The notes below the pieces were generated by a model that searched no databases, was not told the DNA's origin, and saw nothing but the letters and a program-made list of their open reading frames with translations. The position numbers and the translations under genes are program-made. A DNA stretch of 64,000 nt from Micavibrio sp. UBA6929 (lineage in GTDB: Bacteria; Pseudomonadota; Alphaproteobacteria; Micavibrionales; Micavibrionaceae): contig DKAJ01000009.1 of assembly GCA_002448815.1 (NCBI GenBank), forward strand, positions 1 through 64,000, given 5' to 3'. Below, piece by piece: positions 24,903-34,032 of this stretch; the stretch's first letter is position 1, and each line of letters opens with the position of its first letter.

Positions 24903-25508
24903 GTGTCTGACGTTATTAAGCGCCCTGATTTTACAAGCGAAAACCGCCCATCACGCCAAGAAGCCGAAAAAGCCGTTGAAACATTACTGCGTTATATTGG
25001 CGAAAACCCTGAGCGCACTGGCCTGATCGAAACACCTGCGCGCGTTGTGCGCTCATACGATGAATTTTTCAAAGGCTACGAACTAGATGCGCGCGATGAA
25101 CTGCGCAAAACCTTCGAAGACATCACAGGCTTTGACGACATGGTTCTTGTTAAAGCAATTGATTTCGTTTCACACTGCGAACACCATATGGTGCCGATTA
25201 TTGGCAAGGCGCATGTCGCCTATTGGCCTAATGAAAATGTTGTCGGCATTAGCAAACTTGCACGCGTCGTTGAAATCTTCGCCAAACGCTTAGTCTCACA
25301 AGAAAACATGACACGCGGCATCAGCGAAGCAATCGATGATGCGCTCGCACCCAAGGGCGTTGCCGTCATGATTGATGCAAATCACCAATGCATGTCAACG
25401 CGCGGCATCAATAAGGCCGCGTCCAGCACAGTCACCATGCACTTCACTGGCCTGTTCAAAGAAGACCGCGATGCACAGCGCCGCTTCATGGACATGATCA
25501 CTGCATAA
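24903..25508 (+). CDS. folE: GTP cyclohydrolase I (FolE)
   Basis: 201 residues beginning with GTG, preceded at 7 nt by AAGGAT. Family motifs: GENPERTGLIETPARV, IDFVSHCEHHMVPIIGKAHVAY with the zinc Cys/His ligands, and the second zinc Cys in ANHQCMSTRGI. It converts GTP to 7,8-dihydroneopterin triphosphate, the first step of folate synthesis. It is divergent from cysS over a 96-bp spacer. Confidence 0.97.
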   Translation: MSDVIKRPDFTSENRPSRQEAEKAVETLLRYIGENPERTGLIETPARVVRSYDEFFKGYELDARDELRKTFEDITGFDDMVLVKAIDFVSHCEHHMVPIIGKAHVAYWPNENVVGISKLARVVEIFAKRLVSQENMTRGISEAIDDALAPKGVAVMIDANHQCMSTRGINKAASSTVTMHFTGLFKEDRDAQRRFMDMITA

Positions 25509-25527
25509 AACGCGGAGGCCTTATCTT

Positions 25528-26709
25528 ATGTCTTGGCAGGTTTTATCCCATCCAGACATTCAGGCCTTCATCCGTAAACATGAAACCGCAGATGTCAAAA
25601 CGCTTGCGCTAAAGCCGTGGCCAGACGATCACTGGCCCAAGGCAATTATCCTCGATCAAATCAAGGCACGCCAAAAGGCCGCAGTAAAAATGCCGCAATG
25701 GCATCAAGACCCTCACATCATTTTTCCGCCCGCCGATATTGTCGAGCAAGCCTCCTCAACCGCTACGGCGCTTTATAAAGGCAGCCTATTTTCAGGGGCA
25801 TCCTGCGCAGATCTCACCGCAGGATGCGGAATGGACAGTTGGGCCTTTGGTCAAAGCTTTAAGACGCTCCACTGTGTCGAGCGCGATTCAAACGCCGCCC
25901 AGATGCTGGAACATAATTTTAAAACCCTGCGCCCACATGCCAAAATCCATAATGCCAGCGCCGAAGAATTTATAAAAACCATGCCGCATGTCGACCTTAT
26001 TTATATCGACCCACAACGCCGAAATGACCAACGCCGCGGCATTTTTAAACTGGATGATTGCAGCCCTAATATCCTCGACCTTTTACCGCCCCTTAAAACA
26101 CGTACAAACGATATTCTGATCAAAACATCACCTATGATAGATATCGACAGTACGTGCAAAATTTTAGAAAACGTACAAAACGTATATATCACGGAACATG
26201 AAGGTCAGTGTAAAGAAGCGCTCTTTCACATCAGTGCACAAACCACAACCACAGATCCGCAAATACACGCCGTACGACTCAATCATGATGGAACAGTGTA
26301 CGACTCATTAAGTTTTCATAAAAAACATACAAATGCGCTCAATTTTAGTTACAAAAATCCGCAAAAATACCTTTACGAGCCCTCAGCCGCCTATCAAAAA
26401 TCAGGCGCCATGCAGGCAATATCCGACAAATTTCCCGTGGCAAAAATCGCACCTGACACGCATCTCTTTACATCAGAAACACATATCGAAAACTTCCCAG
26501 GACGCACATTTGAAGTCACAGGTATGCACACCCCTCACAAGAAAAGCCTGCCCTTCAAAAAAGCCAATCTAACCGTTCGCAACTTCCCCAGCAGCGTCGA
26601 AGACTTAAGAAAAAAACTCAAACTCAGCGAAGGCGGCGAAGACTACCTTTTCGCATGCACACTAGAAAACAATGACAAAATCATCATCAGCACACGTAAA
26701 ATCCTGTGA
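25528..26709 (+). CDS. THUMP-like class I SAM-dependent methyltransferase
   Basis: 393 residues. N-terminal helical part (KPWPDDHWPKAIILDQIKARQKA), a Rossmann methyltransferase core with SAM motif ADLTAGCGMDSWAFG (about 92–107) and HCVERDSNAAQMLEHN, and motif IV IYIDPQRRNDQRRG. A C-terminal THUMP-like domain follows (HLFTSETHIENFPGRTFEV, ANLTVRNFPSSVEDLRKKL). The IDPxRR motif suggests RNA or another nucleic-acid substrate. The family is common in Bacteroidota and scattered elsewhere. It starts 19 bp after folE with a GGAGG site, so it may be co-transcribed. Confidence 0.82.
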   Translation: MSWQVLSHPDIQAFIRKHETADVKTLALKPWPDDHWPKAIILDQIKARQKAAVKMPQWHQDPHIIFPPADIVEQASSTATALYKGSLFSGASCADLTAGCGMDSWAFGQSFKTLHCVERDSNAAQMLEHNFKTLRPHAKIHNASAEEFIKTMPHVDLIYIDPQRRNDQRRGIFKLDDCSPNILDLLPPLKTRTNDILIKTSPMIDIDSTCKILENVQNVYITEHEGQCKEALFHISAQTTTTDPQIHAVRLNHDGTVYDSLSFHKKHTNALNFSYKNPQKYLYEPSAAYQKSGAMQAISDKFPVAKIAPDTHLFTSETHIENFPGRTFEVTGMHTPHKKSLPFKKANLTVRNFPSSVEDLRKKLKLSEGGEDYLFACTLENNDKIIISTRKIL

Positions 26710-26827
26710 CGCGCATACAAAAATAATTCAAAACTAATCTTTCCTCAGCCCCCTAAAAAAGTTTATGATATAAAGATAGACTTCTTAAGTGCCTTGCGAT
26801 TCACAAAAAATACAAAAAAAATAAAAC

Positions 26828-29167
26828 ATGAAGCCATCACACAGAAACAATCAAGACCCTAAAGCCGCTATCCGCGCTGTAAGAAACGCGGATAAAACGC
26901 GCTCAGCACAAACATTTGCTTTAAAAGATACAAACGAAGCAAAAAAGTTCCGTATTTTACCATTGGCGGCTAAGCAAGTTTTCAAAAGCTGGCTTTTGTG
27001 GCGCATTGTTCTTGCCGTGTCATTTACAATTATATTTATACAGACGATTGTGCTTGGGCTTAATTTCAAACATGTACAAGGCGAAAAACTACATGAAATA
27101 CAAAACATCGCCCAAGCCGCAATTGTGCCTCTCCTCAAAAGCCGTGAAGATATTTTAACGCCGCCAGAAAGTGTCAATGAAGCACCTGTTTTAGGATCTC
27201 CAACAGAAACATTACCAACGGCTCAGGATAATCCTCCGCCCGCACCTGAAATTGTGCAATCAGTGATCGACGCCAATAGCGCCGAGCAGCTCTTGCGAAC
27301 AACCCTTATCAATGGCTTGAGCATTTACAAAAACGAGGCAAAGCTCGGCAATAAAAAACAAGCTCTTCCTCTTATTGAAAACCACGGGACAGCTGTTTCA
27401 TTCAACAATCTTACTGCCAGCAACCTAAATCTAAAATTTTATGACACGCAGAAAAAGACCTATGACTTTATTCTTAATACAAGAGACCTCAATAAAGATT
27501 ATGTGATCGCCATTTCTGCCGATGCATCGCATATCACGCCTTATCTGATTCAATATGCAATCAACACAATCATCATCAGCGTCTTGATGGCTGCGATTGT
27601 AACAATTATTTTGATCTTAACGCTCAGCCACTGGCTACTTGATCCGATTTTGTTCATGCAAAACAACTTACAAGAAGCATCTAAACACCCTGAACGTCCA
27701 AACGTCCCTGCATCCCCGTTCAACGCAGAAGATGAAATCGGCAATGCGATTGCCATTGCGCAGAACCTCATCAAGCAAAATGCGTTTAACTTGCAACAGA
27801 TCAAAAGTTCGGCTGAAGATAAGATCTATAAACTGGCTTATTTTGACCCCCTGACAACACTGCCGAACCGCTCTTTCTTCCTGCAAAAGGTTGAGCGCGC
27901 AATCAAGCCAATGAGCGACCGCCCCGCTCAGAACTTTTTCGTTATCACCGTCGATCTTGATAACTTTAAGGACATCAACGATTCCATGGGCCATAACGTC
28001 GGCGATGCCATTTTGCGCGGCGTTGGTAAACGCCTAAAGGCTGGCCTGCCACAATACGCAACAGTGTCCCGCACAGGCGAGGATGAATTTGCGATTATGT
28101 TAGAAATCAAAACAGATTCAGAAACCACGGAAACTGTGGCAACCAAAATCCTCGACATCATCCGCAAAGAACCTTTCAAAGTCTTCAATGAAGATTTACA
28201 AGTCCGTGCCTCTGCCGGCGTTGTACGCTTCCCGCGCGACGGTAACGAAGGCGAACAACTTGTTAAAAATTCCGACATCGCGCTGAACCGCGCCAAAGAA
28301 GATGGCCGCAATACTTTCAAAGAATATTCCGCCGATTTCGAACGCGCCATTCAGGCACGCTTCCACATCCTTCGCGATCTACGTGATGCCATGGAAAATG
28401 ATCAATTAGTGCTGTTCTACCAACCTCAGCTAGACCTGAAATCAGGCCGCATCATCGGCGCCGAGGCGCTGATCCGTTGGTATAAACCTGATGACAGCAA
28501 AGAAGGCGGAACATTTATCTCGCCAGGTGAATTTATCCCCGTTGCCGAACAATCAGGCTTGATCGTGCCTATGGGTGAATGGATTATCCGCCGCGCGTGC
28601 TTGGATGCGAAGGCATGGAACGATGAACACGGGTTTGATACGCGCGTTGCGGTGAACGTATCTGCGGCGCAATTCGCCCAAAGTGATATTACGGCCTACA
28701 CCAAGAAAACCCTTGCAGAGATTGGCCTGCCACCTGAAAAAATCGAACTTGAGGTCACAGAAAGTGTCTTCATGGATGATATTAACCACACGATTCAAAC
28801 GCTCAAAGACCTGCACACATTGGGCGTTGAGCTTGCGATTGATGACTTTGGCACAGGTTATTCGTCTTTATCTTATTTGCGTCAATTCCCAATTGACCGC
28901 CTTAAGATTGACCAATCCTTTATTCGTAACGCCCTCAACGATCCAGATGATGCATCGATTGCAAAAACGATTATCGCCCTTGGTCGCTCGCTTAACCTCA
29001 AAGTTATCGCGGAAGGCGTGGAAACACGTGAACACGAAAACTTCTTAATCAACGAAGGCTGTGACGAGGTTCAAGGTTTCCGCTACTCCAAGCCATTACC
29101 AAATGAGCGCTTTATCGAATTTTGCCGCGAGTATAACGGTGACCTGCGTAGCTTTAGCCAAATTTAA
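26828..29167 (+). CDS. Membrane diguanylate cyclase/phosphodiesterase (GGDEF–EAL)
   Basis: 779 residues: a basic cytoplasmic N terminus, membrane helix at about 58–78, a periplasmic sensor region of about 160 residues with a Pro-rich segment, a second membrane helix near 240–265, then GGDEF and EAL domains. The GGDEF site reads SRTGEDEF (about 413–420), a functional-type variant; TLPNRSFFL and the FKDINDSMG metal site are present. The EAL domain has EALIRW near 545, AVNVSAAQF, ELEVTES, AIDDFGTGYSSL, LKIDQSFI and VIAEGVET, so the phosphodiesterase also looks competent. It likely tunes c-di-GMP in response to an unknown periplasmic signal. Confidence 0.95.
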   Translation: MKPSHRNNQDPKAAIRAVRNADKTRSAQTFALKDTNEAKKFRILPLAAKQVFKSWLLWRIVLAVSFTIIFIQTIVLGLNFKHVQGEKLHEIQNIAQAAIVPLLKSREDILTPPESVNEAPVLGSPTETLPTAQDNPPPAPEIVQSVIDANSAEQLLRTTLINGLSIYKNEAKLGNKKQALPLIENHGTAVSFNNLTASNLNLKFYDTQKKTYDFILNTRDLNKDYVIAISADASHITPYLIQYAINTIIISVLMAAIVTIILILTLSHWLLDPILFMQNNLQEASKHPERPNVPASPFNAEDEIGNAIAIAQNLIKQNAFNLQQIKSSAEDKIYKLAYFDPLTTLPNRSFFLQKVERAIKPMSDRPAQNFFVITVDLDNFKDINDSMGHNVGDAILRGVGKRLKAGLPQYATVSRTGEDEFAIMLEIKTDSETTETVATKILDIIRKEPFKVFNEDLQVRASAGVVRFPRDGNEGEQLVKNSDIALNRAKEDGRNTFKEYSADFERAIQARFHILRDLRDAMENDQLVLFYQPQLDLKSGRIIGAEALIRWYKPDDSKEGGTFISPGEFIPVAEQSGLIVPMGEWIIRRACLDAKAWNDEHGFDTRVAVNVSAAQFAQSDITAYTKKTLAEIGLPPEKIELEVTESVFMDDINHTIQTLKDLHTLGVELAIDDFGTGYSSLSYLRQFPIDRLKIDQSFIRNALNDPDDASIAKTIIALGRSLNLKVIAEGVETREHENFLINEGCDEVQGFRYSKPLPNERFIEFCREYNGDLRSFSQI

Positions 29168-29242
29168 AACTGCCCTGCACCCACGTAAAATAACCCTCTT
29201 GCGCATCTGCTATATTGATCTTTCTGGCAGAAGGCTTTACCA

Positions 29243-30610
29243 ATGCTCTCTATGACAGATACACCTTCAAACGCGCATACAGCGCTTCGCTTAAAGGCCG
29301 TACAACACGGCCCCCTCTCAGGCAATGCAAAAATTCCTGGCGACAAATCAATCTCGCACAGATCTTTGATGTTTGGCGCCCTTGCCGAAGGCGAAACGGT
29401 CATTCACGGCCTGCTGGAAGGGGAAGACGTTCACGCAACTGCCCAAGCCATGCGCGAGCTTGGCGCGCAAATTACCCGCGACGCGAACGGCACATGGCGC
29501 GCAAAAGGCGTTGGCATCGGCAATTTACAGCAACCCAAAACCAACCTTGAAATGGGCAATAGCGGCACATCAACGCGCCTGCTGATGGGGCTTGTAGCAA
29601 CACATCCGATCACCGCCACATTTACAGGTGATGCCTCACTGACCAAACGCCCCATGGGACGCATTATCACGCCGCTTACCCCGATGGGCGCAACGTTCGA
29701 GGCCAGCGAAGGCGGCCGCCTGCCCCTGACTGTTCACGGCACCGATGAGGGCCAGCCAACCCATTACCACTTGCCGATTGCCTCGGCGCAGGTCAAATCC
29801 GCCATTATGCTCGCCGCGCTCAATACCGTGGGCACGACCACCATTATCGAAGATCACCCTACGCGCGATCACAGCGAAAATATGCTGCGTTACTTTGGCG
29901 CGGACATTAAAACAACCTCCCAAGAAGGCGGCGCAACCACCATTACAATCGAAGGCAAGCCTTCCCTAAAGGCGGGCACAATTAACGTACCCAGCGACCC
30001 TAGCTCTGCCGCGTTTCCTGTTGTTGCAGCCCTGATAAACCAAGGGTCAGAGATCACATGCAATCATATCGGGATGAGCCCAACACGCAACGGCATCTAC
30101 ACAACCTTGCAAGAAATGGGCGCCGATATTTCAATTGAAAACGCGCGCAGCGAGGGCGGCGAACCCATCGCCGATATCATCGTACGCGGCACAGCCACCC
30201 TGCGCGGCATTGACGTTCCCGCATCGCGCGTGCCTTCAATGATTGATGAATTTCCGATTTTGGCCATGGCTGCGGCCTGCGCCAAAGGAACAACGCGCAT
30301 GACTGGTCTGGCAGAGCTTCGCGTCAAAGAAAGCGACCGCCTTTTGGTCGTTGCCGAAGGTCTAAAAGCATGCGGCGTTAATTTAGAAATGGGCGAAGAC
30401 AGCCTAACCATCCACGGCACAGGCACGCCGCCACAAGGCGGTGCAACAATTGATGCACACCTAGATCACCGCATCGCGATGAGCTTCCTAATACTCAGCA
30501 CCGTCACTGAAAAGCCCATCACGATCGACGATGCCAGCCCCATTAAAACCAGCTTCCCTGACTTTGTCGATTTGATGAACGGCCTAGGCGCGCGCATCGA
30601 AACCGATTAA
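29243..30610 (+). CDS. aroA: 3-phosphoshikimate 1-carboxyvinyltransferase (EPSP synthase)
   Basis: 455 residues. AKIPGDKSISHRSLMFGALAEG, GLLEGEDVHATAQAMRELGA, GNSGTSTRLLMGLV, IDEFPILAMAAAC and LDHRIAMSFLI are the family motifs. SISHRS and LLEGEDV place it near class II (CP4-like) enzymes. It makes EPSP in the shikimate pathway. The loop reads NSGT with Gly where the glyphosate-insensitive CP4 enzyme has Ala, so sensitivity is expected (inference). AGAAGG ribosome site is 8 nt before the first ATG. Confidence 0.97.
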   Translation: MLSMTDTPSNAHTALRLKAVQHGPLSGNAKIPGDKSISHRSLMFGALAEGETVIHGLLEGEDVHATAQAMRELGAQITRDANGTWRAKGVGIGNLQQPKTNLEMGNSGTSTRLLMGLVATHPITATFTGDASLTKRPMGRIITPLTPMGATFEASEGGRLPLTVHGTDEGQPTHYHLPIASAQVKSAIMLAALNTVGTTTIIEDHPTRDHSENMLRYFGADIKTTSQEGGATTITIEGKPSLKAGTINVPSDPSSAAFPVVAALINQGSEITCNHIGMSPTRNGIYTTLQEMGADISIENARSEGGEPIADIIVRGTATLRGIDVPASRVPSMIDEFPILAMAAACAKGTTRMTGLAELRVKESDRLLVVAEGLKACGVNLEMGEDSLTIHGTGTPPQGGATIDAHLDHRIAMSFLILSTVTEKPITIDDASPIKTSFPDFVDLMNGLGARIETD

Positions 30611-30620
30611 TTTTTGGGGG

Positions 30621-30650
30621 TTGCCCTAAAAACCGACCAAGGGGTATAAT
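30621..30650 (+). promoter_or_regulatory. Promoter of the TetR gene
   Basis: TTGCCC (30621–30626), 18-nt spacer, perfect TATAAT (30645–30650). It lies just after the aroA stop and about 60 nt before the TetR-family start codon, giving a roughly 55-nt leader in which an autoregulatory operator could lie; no clear palindrome seen. Confidence 0.5.
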
Positions 30651-30712
30651 TAGGCACGCACACGATACGTGCGCCCTTAAATCCTGATCACTTCAATAAA
30701 GTTTCAAATATC

Positions 30713-31330
30713 ATGGCTGGCTCTCAAGCAAATCAAAAACAAAACCCGACAAAGAAGAAAATTTTGCAACATGCAAAAACATTGCTGTGGCAACGCGGCT
30801 ATGAAGGGATGTCTTTGAACGATTTGGTTGCCAAAGCCAAAATCAGTAAGGGCGGCCTGTTCCATTATTTCCCAAATAAAAAGGCCATCACGACAACCGT
30901 GCTGGAGCGCTATTTCATCAAGCATATTACAACCGTTTTGGAAAACCATATGCAAGGCGCGGAAAACGCGATGCAGGTCAAAGTGGCACTTTTAAACTGG
31001 TTAGAAGAAACCTATAAAAATTACGCCGAAAAAGACTTCAAAGAAGGCTGTATGCTGGGTAATTTTGCGCTTGAAACCGCAGACACCGAAGAAGACCTGC
31101 GCGAATTGATGAAAGCCATGTTCATCGCATGGGAAAATCAACTTGTATCTTACCTGCGTCCCCTCGCCCAAGATGGCAAGCTCTTAATGGACGCACGCCA
31201 ATTTGCACGCCTTCTCATAGCGATGCTGGAAGGCATCACCATGACATGCAAAGTCCACCGCGACAACATTCGCGCCAGCCGTGATTTTCAAGCCGTCGCC
31301 GAATTTATCGAGCGCATGATCCGTGACTAA
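30713..31330 (+). CDS. TetR/AcrR-family transcriptional regulator
   Basis: 205 residues. The N-terminal helix-turn-helix is textbook: ILQHAKTLLWQRGYEGMSLND followed by KAKISKGGLFHYFPNKKAI. The C-terminal ligand domain is helical and resembles the LmrA/YxaF-like group (KDFKEGCMLGNFALETAD). The ligand is unknown. The downstream tag gene overlaps its end by 8 bp, so they are probably one transcript, and the regulator may control tag. Confidence 0.92.
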   Translation: MAGSQANQKQNPTKKKILQHAKTLLWQRGYEGMSLNDLVAKAKISKGGLFHYFPNKKAITTTVLERYFIKHITTVLENHMQGAENAMQVKVALLNWLEETYKNYAEKDFKEGCMLGNFALETADTEEDLRELMKAMFIAWENQLVSYLRPLAQDGKLLMDARQFARLLIAMLEGITMTCKVHRDNIRASRDFQAVAEFIERMIRD

Positions 31331-31940
31331 CCCTGTCTCTGTCCCCTCACCAGAAAGCGGCATCCTCATCGGAAGTGATGGCATAGCGCGCTGCGCGTGG
31401 GCAGGAAATGACGCCGAATATATACGCTACCACGATGAAGAATGGGGGCGACCTGTTCACGACGATCAGCGACTGTTTGAAAAACTGTCCCTCGAAGGAT
31501 TTCAATCAGGGCTCAGCTGGCTCACAATCTTGCGCAAGCGCGAAAATTTTCGCCGCGCTTTTGATCATTTTGACATCCATAAAATTGCCGCCTACCAAGA
31601 TGATAAAGTTACAGAACTTTTAAACAATGCTGGCATTATCCGTCATCGCGGTAAAATCAACGCCGTCATCAATAACGCGGCCTGTGCAATAAAACTACAA
31701 GACGAATTCGGGTCACTGGATGCCTATTTCCAAAAATTCAAACCCGCGCATCACGCACCCCTAGAAACGCTTAGCCAAGCCAAAGCCCGCACAACCAGCC
31801 CGCAATCTATCGCCATGGCCAAAGACATGAAAAAACGCGGCTGGAAATTTATCGGCCCAACAACGGCCTATGCCTTTATGCAGGCCATGGGCCTGATCAA
31901 CGATCACTTCACAGCATGCCACATGCATAAAAAAGTATAA
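31323..31940 (+). CDS. tag: DNA-3-methyladenine glycosylase I
   Basis: 205 residues from a GTG codon inside the end of the TetR gene. Family motifs: RCAWAGNDAEYIRYHDEEWG with the N-terminal zinc Cys, GFQSGLSWLTILRKRENFRRAF, and the C-terminal zinc ligands in DHFTACHMHK. It excises 3-methyladenine from alkylated DNA. The first 18 residues are not conserved in the family and a shorter start is possible. Confidence 0.94.
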   Translation: MTNPVSVPSPESGILIGSDGIARCAWAGNDAEYIRYHDEEWGRPVHDDQRLFEKLSLEGFQSGLSWLTILRKRENFRRAFDHFDIHKIAAYQDDKVTELLNNAGIIRHRGKINAVINNAACAIKLQDEFGSLDAYFQKFKPAHHAPLETLSQAKARTTSPQSIAMAKDMKKRGWKFIGPTTAYAFMQAMGLINDHFTACHMHKKV

Positions 31941-31973
31941 AAACCCATCCGCGCATGATAAAATTATAAAAGT

Positions 31974-32720
31974 ATGAGCAACCAAGACAACAAATCAAAT
32001 GCCTCCCTCCTTGGCGCAACGCGTAGCCGTGCAAAATTCTCTGGCCATGACAATTCTTTGGGCGCGGCTGGCAAGCGCACATTATGCTGCGATCCTGATA
32101 ATGCAGAAACCCTGCGCGGCCATAACCAAAGCGTTGCCATCAACCCGCATGATTATGGATTCGAAGAAATCCTCATCGGCGTTGAATGGGATCAAATCAT
32201 CAAGCCTGCAGGCGGCCTTATGGGAAGCTTGTTCAAAAAAACACAAACCGTTGATATTGACCTAGATATTGGATGCCTTTACGAACTCGAAGACGGAACG
32301 CGCGGCGCGGTCCAAGCCTTTGGCGAAAAATGGGGTGCCTATGACGAGGCCCCATATATAGCCCTATCAGGTGATGAGCGCGAAGGCGATGAAGAAGGCT
32401 TTGATGAAGTCTTGCATGTCAAAGGTGAGTTTTGGAACAAAATTAAACGCATCCTTGTCTACCTCTATATATATGATGGCGCGTCCAATTGGGCAGAAAT
32501 CAACCCGCGTGTCATGGTTGACATCCCCGGCAAAGAAGACCTTGTCGTGACGCTTGGCGCACATGATGATCACTTGCATTTATGTGCGGTCGGGTTATTA
32601 GAAAACGTTCGCGGTGGCATTCGCCTGACAAATAAAACAGAATACTTCCCAGGACACGAAGAAATGGATCGTGCCTTTGGTTTTGGACTTTCATGGGCAG
32701 ACGGAGTAAAGCAATCATGA
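31974..32720 (+). CDS. TerD-family protein, first of a tandem pair
   Basis: 248 residues. An N-terminal polar extension of about 50 residues, then a TerD-type beta-sandwich: EEILIGVEWDQI, VDIDLDIGCLYELEDG (the Ca-binding Asp pattern), HVKGEFWNKIKRILVYLYIYDG and ADGV. TerD-domain proteins occur in tellurite/phage/stress-response ter loci and bind calcium; a molecular function here cannot be assigned. TAAAAT and TATAAA boxes end within a few nt of the ATG, and no ribosome site is visible, so the message may be leaderless. No TerB, TerC or TerZ gene is visible nearby. Confidence 0.82.
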   Translation: MSNQDNKSNASLLGATRSRAKFSGHDNSLGAAGKRTLCCDPDNAETLRGHNQSVAINPHDYGFEEILIGVEWDQIIKPAGGLMGSLFKKTQTVDIDLDIGCLYELEDGTRGAVQAFGEKWGAYDEAPYIALSGDEREGDEEGFDEVLHVKGEFWNKIKRILVYLYIYDGASNWAEINPRVMVDIPGKEDLVVTLGAHDDHLHLCAVGLLENVRGGIRLTNKTEYFPGHEEMDRAFGFGLSWADGVKQS

Positions 32721-33355
32721 CCGACATTCTCGATACGCGCTTTGAAGGGCGCGAAATGAAAATCAACCAAAACAATGTGTATTTAGGCGATGATATCAAC
32801 CTTATCGCCAAGGAACCTGCACTCAAACAAATCAGCGTTGCCGTGGGCTGGGACAGCAAAGCCTTTGGCGGCATGGATGTCGATGTTGATATCAGTTTAT
32901 TCTTGTTGGACCGCGATGACATGACCCGCGAAAATCAGGACTTCGTTTTTTACAACAACATGGAAGCCTATAACGGTGCAGTCAAACACGAAGGCGACAA
33001 CCGCACCGGCGCAGGCGACGGCGATGATGAAACGATGCTGTTTGACCTGCACGGCATACCATTTGATGTGACGCGCATTGTCTTTGTCTACTCAATTTAC
33101 CGCGGCAAAGAACGCGATCAAAATCTTGGCCTCGTCAAAAATTCATATATCCGCCTAAAAAACGCCGAAACCGACCACGAAATCGTGCGCTTTAATCTGG
33201 ACGAGCATTTCAAAGACACCGAAGAAACCGCCGCCATCGTTGGTTCAATCAACCGCGAAGGCCCCAAATGGCACTTCACGCCGCGCATTGAAAAATTCAC
33301 AGGCGGCCTTGCCGAAATTGCAACAAATTTTGGTTGCACCATCATCCGACAATAA
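32717..33355 (+). CDS. TerD-family protein, second of a tandem pair
   Basis: 212 residues from the ATG at 32717, which overlaps the stop of the first TerD gene (ATGA) and has GGAG 10 nt upstream. Classic TerD signatures: VYLGDDINLIAKEPALKQISVAVGWD, MDVDVDISLFLLDRDDMTR, DFVFYNNM, and GDNRTGAGDGDDETMLFDL. The Asp-rich loops are the calcium-binding sites of the family. It is clearly translationally coupled to its neighbour, and the two probably act together. Confidence 0.88.
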   Translation: MTDILDTRFEGREMKINQNNVYLGDDINLIAKEPALKQISVAVGWDSKAFGGMDVDVDISLFLLDRDDMTRENQDFVFYNNMEAYNGAVKHEGDNRTGAGDGDDETMLFDLHGIPFDVTRIVFVYSIYRGKERDQNLGLVKNSYIRLKNAETDHEIVRFNLDEHFKDTEETAAIVGSINREGPKWHFTPRIEKFTGGLAEIATNFGCTIIRQ

Positions 33356-33384
33356 TCAAAAAACAAACCTCTAGGACGACAATA

Positions 33385-33615
33385 ATGACACTAACACTTG
33401 AGCAAGCCACAAGCGCAATTTACGAATCCCTGCACGCAGACAATCAGGATATAGACCTGCATATCAATAATTTGAAAACCGCCATGAAATCAGAAGGCAT
33501 CACCGAATTTGTGGCCGATCCTGATAAGCTCTCGCAGAATAATCGCGCTGGCCGTAAAATGATGCAAAGCTATTTTAAAAAGCGCGGCGTCAAAGTCACT
33601 TTTGCCGCATCATAA
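33385..33615 (+). CDS. Small hypothetical protein following the TerD pair
   Basis: 76 residues from the ATG at 33385 (AGGAC 8 nt upstream). Predicted mostly helical and soluble: LEQATSAIYESLHADNQDI, LHINNLKTAMKSEGI, then a basic C-terminal end RAGRKMMQSYFKKRGVKVTF. Not recognised. It is 29 bp after the second TerD gene and likely in the same operon. Its 3' end overlaps the convergent gene at 33610 by 6 bp. Confidence 0.65.
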   Translation: MTLTLEQATSAIYESLHADNQDIDLHINNLKTAMKSEGITEFVADPDKLSQNNRAGRKMMQSYFKKRGVKVTFAAS

Positions 33616-33963
33616 ATTTAAATGCCTTTGTGCTGGCGCAAATAAATCTTCATCATTCACTTGCGTTACCTTTTCTTCGCGCTGAACCGGTAAATTCTTA
33701 AATATATGCATGGATAACGTGTCTGCAATATCATTGGCTTCTGCCTGATCAACGGATGCAACCTGAAAGCCCACCAACTTTTTTGCTTCAATCTCGCACA
33801 CGCCTTCACGCGACTGATAAACGGGAATAACCATGACGCCCAGCGCTCCTACGTCGGTGACGCTGCGCTGAAAACATTGCCCTAGCTTTGCTTTTTGATC
33901 GGGGCTCAAAGCACTATCACGCGCACTTTTTACGGTTACATTATAAACATCACGCAACGCCAT
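33610..33963 (-). CDS. Hypothetical protein, 117 residues
   Basis: Not recognised. No signal peptide or membrane segment. It starts MALRDVYNVTVKSARDSALS, and has two cysteines (GQCFQR, GVCEIEA). The sequence alternates strands and helices (GALGVMVIPVYQSREGVCEIEAKKLVGFQV), a possible small alpha/beta fold. It is monocistronic, convergent with the TerD operon and head-on to nothing else; its promoter is not evident. Confidence 0.6.
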   Translation of the reverse strand: MALRDVYNVTVKSARDSALSPDQKAKLGQCFQRSVTDVGALGVMVIPVYQSREGVCEIEAKKLVGFQVASVDQAEANDIADTLSMHIFKNLPVQREEKVTQVNDEDLFAPAQRHLNL

Positions 33964-34032
33964 TTTGACACATCCATCTGTTTCATTAGAAATAAGAATA
34001 TACGCATAAATAAATATTATGTCAAATGCATT

